Assembly (NCBI GenBank): GCA_024639185.1
Contig: JAHEIW010000015.1
Location: 1 to 61,289 of the forward strand
DNA from: Deltaproteobacteria bacterium
Lineage (GTDB): Bacteria > Desulfobacterota > Desulfobacteria > Desulfobacterales > JAHEIW01
Length of the DNA: 61,289 bases
Direction: 5' to 3'
Shown: in pieces, positions 60,834 through 61,289 of the stretch
How positions within the stretch are numbered: position 1 is the first letter of the stretch
Layout: every line of letters starts with the position of its first letter
Made by a program: the position numbers and the translations under genes
The notes under the pieces: model-generated
Told to the model about the DNA's origin: nothing
Seen by the model: the letters and a program-made list of their open reading frames with translations, nothing else
Databases searched by the model: none

Positions 60834-61289
60834 ATGTACATTGATACTTACAAAAGCCTAAGCCCGTTAAGGAACAAGTTTAATATAGCGCTATTACTCT
60901 CGATTGTGATCATCTTTCTCATTTTATCGACGGGGTCGATTGGGTTCGCCGTCGAGCAGTCAGCAGACATTGAAAAGCGCCATATGATTGAGAAAATGTA
61001 TCTTAACTATCAGGCCAAATTTTCTGAAGTGGCAGATATTGATTCTTCCATGGCCGCACAGCTCGCCATGCAAAAGAATGTTCTTTTTATCGACGCGCGC
61101 GAACAAAATGAGCAGCGCGTATCGATGCTGCCCGGAGCAATCACAGCCAAAACCTTTTTGAAAAATTATGAAAAATACAAGGATCATACAAAAATTGTTT
61201 ACTGCACAGTTGGCTACCGCAGCGGTAAATTTGCCCAGAAGCTCAGTAAAAAAGGCATACAGATCTACAATTTGCGCGGCGGTATTCTC
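60834..61289 (+). CDS. Membrane-anchored rhodanese-domain protein (cut by window end)
   Basis: A partial protein of 152 residues in this window with no stop. An N-terminal hydrophobic segment (about 18-42) is followed by a helical region and a rhodanese-like domain (about 80-152): VLFIDAREQNEQRVSMLPGA and an active-site loop with Cys, YCTVGYRSGKFAQKL. Rhodaneses transfer sulfane sulfur or bind thiol groups; the exported or membrane location suggests a periplasmic sulfur role (inference). The start ATG at 60834 lies 11 bp after GGAG. Confidence 0.8.
   Translation, partial: MYIDTYKSLSPLRNKFNIALLLSIVIIFLILSTGSIGFAVEQSADIEKRHMIEKMYLNYQAKFSEVADIDSSMAAQLAMQKNVLFIDAREQNEQRVSMLPGAITAKTFLKNYEKYKDHTKIVYCTVGYRSGKFAQKLSKKGIQIYNLRGGIL

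Overview
The window reads as a chromosomal segment of a sulfate-reducing member of the Desulfobacterota (Desulfobacteria-like). The main reason is a complete set of Tmc transmembrane electron-transfer genes (tetrahaem type-II cytochrome c3, CCG/HdrD-like Fe-S protein, NarI-like cytochrome b, Trp-rich beta-propeller protein; about 47.9-51.8 kb), a complex known from sulfate reducers. Numerous PAS/response-regulator hybrids, a sigma54 activator, cytochrome bd oxidase and abundant intergenic GGTTCA-type repeats fit that assignment. No rRNA, tRNA, integrase, transposase or CRISPR array was found.

Layout. 0.5-3.4 kb: small secreted and ABM-like proteins and a ferredoxin-type protein, all on the minus strand. 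3.7-6.8 kb: a 1021-residue kinase / M23 / class III aminotransferase fusion flanked by two near-identical 79-bp direct repeats. 7.7-16.1 kb: a branched-chain-type amino-acid ABC transporter (livKHMGF) followed upstream by a DAO-type oxidase and an ornithine-cyclodeaminase-like enzyme, which suggests uptake and catabolism of amino acids or derivatives. 16.4-29.0 kb: mixed housekeeping genes (fliN, ansA, a glutaredoxin, a serine protease pair, uraA/upp, priA) with one degraded HEAT-repeat gene. 29.0-33.1 kb: hairpin elements, then an OmpA/DUF1573 protein interrupted by an in-frame TGA exactly at its conserved Cys (a strong selenoprotein candidate), a HAD phosphatase, a double zinc-knuckle protein and a CdaA-YbbR diadenylate cyclase fusion. 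33.4-39.6 kb: an AT-rich serine hydrolase gene between inverted repeats, a PAS kinase, a phosphoesterase, and a ParB-like/AsnC-like fusion.

39.9-55.6 kb is the most coherent system: a receiver protein, a periplasmic haem-motif sensor kinase, a receiver-kinase and a sigma54 activator lie directly upstream of a 28-bp palindrome and a -24/-12 promoter. These head an unknown gene, a tandem universal stress protein, a receiver and tmcDCBA, followed by another receiver, a receiver-PAS-PAS-kinase, a PocR-domain protein and a dodecin. I read it as a redox-regulated membrane electron-transfer module. 55.7-61.3 kb: a histone-H1-like repeat protein, cydAB with an overlapping 39-residue CydX-like gene, a membrane protein and the start of a membrane-anchored rhodanese cut by the window end.
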